A stretch of 49,166 nucleotides of DNA from a virus, in the IMG/VR virus record IMGVR_UViG_3300012350_000002, positions 1 to 49,166 of that record; one strand, written 5' to 3'. This document shows, one piece after another, positions 48,667-49,166 of the stretch. The notes beneath the pieces are model-generated. The model was not told where the DNA came from. It made no database searches and saw only the letters and a list, made by a program, of their open reading frames with translations. Position numbers and translations under genes: made by a program. Each line of letters begins with the position of its first letter. The first letter of the stretch is position 1.

Positions 48667-49166
48667 GTGTCCGACCTAGCGCCGCACCCATGCGCGGGCT
48701 TGCGCTGCAACGTGCTCCTACCATCGGGGCAGCGATGGTGTGACCGCTGTAGGAGTAAGGTACGCCGCGCACAAGATGATCGGCGCGGTACCGCTCGCGA
48801 GCGTGGGTACTCCACAGCGTGGGATCGCTACTCGGTTGCGTATCGCCAGGTGCACCCGCTATGTGCGACGTGCGCGCGAGCTGGGCTGGTGACGTCCAGC
48901 CGAGTCGTAGACCACGTGCGCCCGCATCGCGGGGACGCTGGGCTGTTCAGCGACCCACGCAATCACCAGCCGCTATGCGTGCGGTGCCACAACACCAAGT
49001 CTGCGGGCGAGGCGCATGACCCCTCGCCGCGCGGGCGGAGCTCACCGATCGAGAGCGAAACAACACGACGCGTAGCGCGCGCAACACCCGACCCGAGGCA
49101 ACGTTGCGGCGCAACACTGAACGGGTGGGGGGTGGTCGGTTTTCTGCCCACATCGGCCTCGGGACA
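48667..49166 (+). CDS. HNH endonuclease, incomplete at the contig end
   Basis: At least 166 codons, open to the last base. WCDRCRSKVRRAQDDRRG, HPLCATCARAGLV, VVDHVRPHRGDAGLF and HQPLCVRCHNTKSAGE form the HNH fold with zinc-binding CxxC pairs and the catalytic DHVRPH. GTG 48667 is the likely start. In a circular map this gene lies directly before terS, where HNH enzymes assist terminase in cos cleavage. Confidence 0.87.
   Translation, partial: MSDLAPHPCAGLRCNVLLPSGQRWCDRCRSKVRRAQDDRRGTARERGYSTAWDRYSVAYRQVHPLCATCARAGLVTSSRVVDHVRPHRGDAGLFSDPRNHQPLCVRCHNTKSAGEAHDPSPRGRSSPIESETTRRVARATPDPRQRCGATLNGWGVVGFLPTSASG

Overview
The window reads as an almost complete genome of a temperate, tailed, siphovirus-like phage with high G+C DNA. 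It carries an HK97-type head module, a long-tail module with a tape measure of about 745 residues, a lysis cassette, an integrase next to an attP, an immunity switch, a recombination and replication module, and an HNH-terminase junction. The host cannot be named from the sequence. A lipoprotein with a lipobox and a proline-rich membrane-anchored protein beside the endolysin suggest a Gram-negative host (inference). The attP core is the 3' half of a tRNA-Leu(CAG), so the host must carry that gene.

Layout, left to right. 6-257: a four-repeat CRISPR-like array at the very edge of the contig. 337-10603: terminase, portal, ClpP-like protease, major capsid, head-tail connectors, tail tube and two tail chaperones. 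10605-21901: tape measure, tail tip and several beta-rich or lectin-like tail and fibre proteins. 21905-25687: lysis cassette with coiled-coil and holin-like proteins, a lipoprotein, a papain-like cysteine protease and an SLT endolysin. 25684-27185 (minus): five tightly overlapping small genes. 27266-28891 (plus): four small genes. 29255-36036 (minus): attP, integrase, excisionase, P22_AR_N-type protein, SSB-like protein, Sak4-like ATPase and a Cas4/RecB-like nuclease. 36377-37175: divergent repressor and Cro-like genes. 37175-43839 (plus): small genes, primase-polymerase/helicase, a 12-copy motif cluster that looks like the replication origin, RuvC resolvase and others. 44523-48481 (plus): a lower-GC block of small genes in operons with duplicated hairpin leaders, closed by a strong terminator. 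48667-end: an HNH endonuclease that runs off the contig. In a circular genome it would lie just upstream of terS, as in cos phages.

Most genes are packed with 4-base start/stop overlaps (ATGA, GTGA), so they form long operons. Regulation appears to use two different operator sequences, each present twice, at four operon starts.

The most unusual feature is the array. Its first spacer matches 37 of 40 bases of this same phage at 46784-46820, across the ribosome-binding site and start codon of a right-arm gene. Its last repeat runs straight into the terS leader. Either the phage carries a mini-CRISPR array with a self-matching spacer, or the contig joins a host array to the phage at a second protospacer. 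Both readings link this phage to a host CRISPR system, and the tests that separate them are given in the findings.
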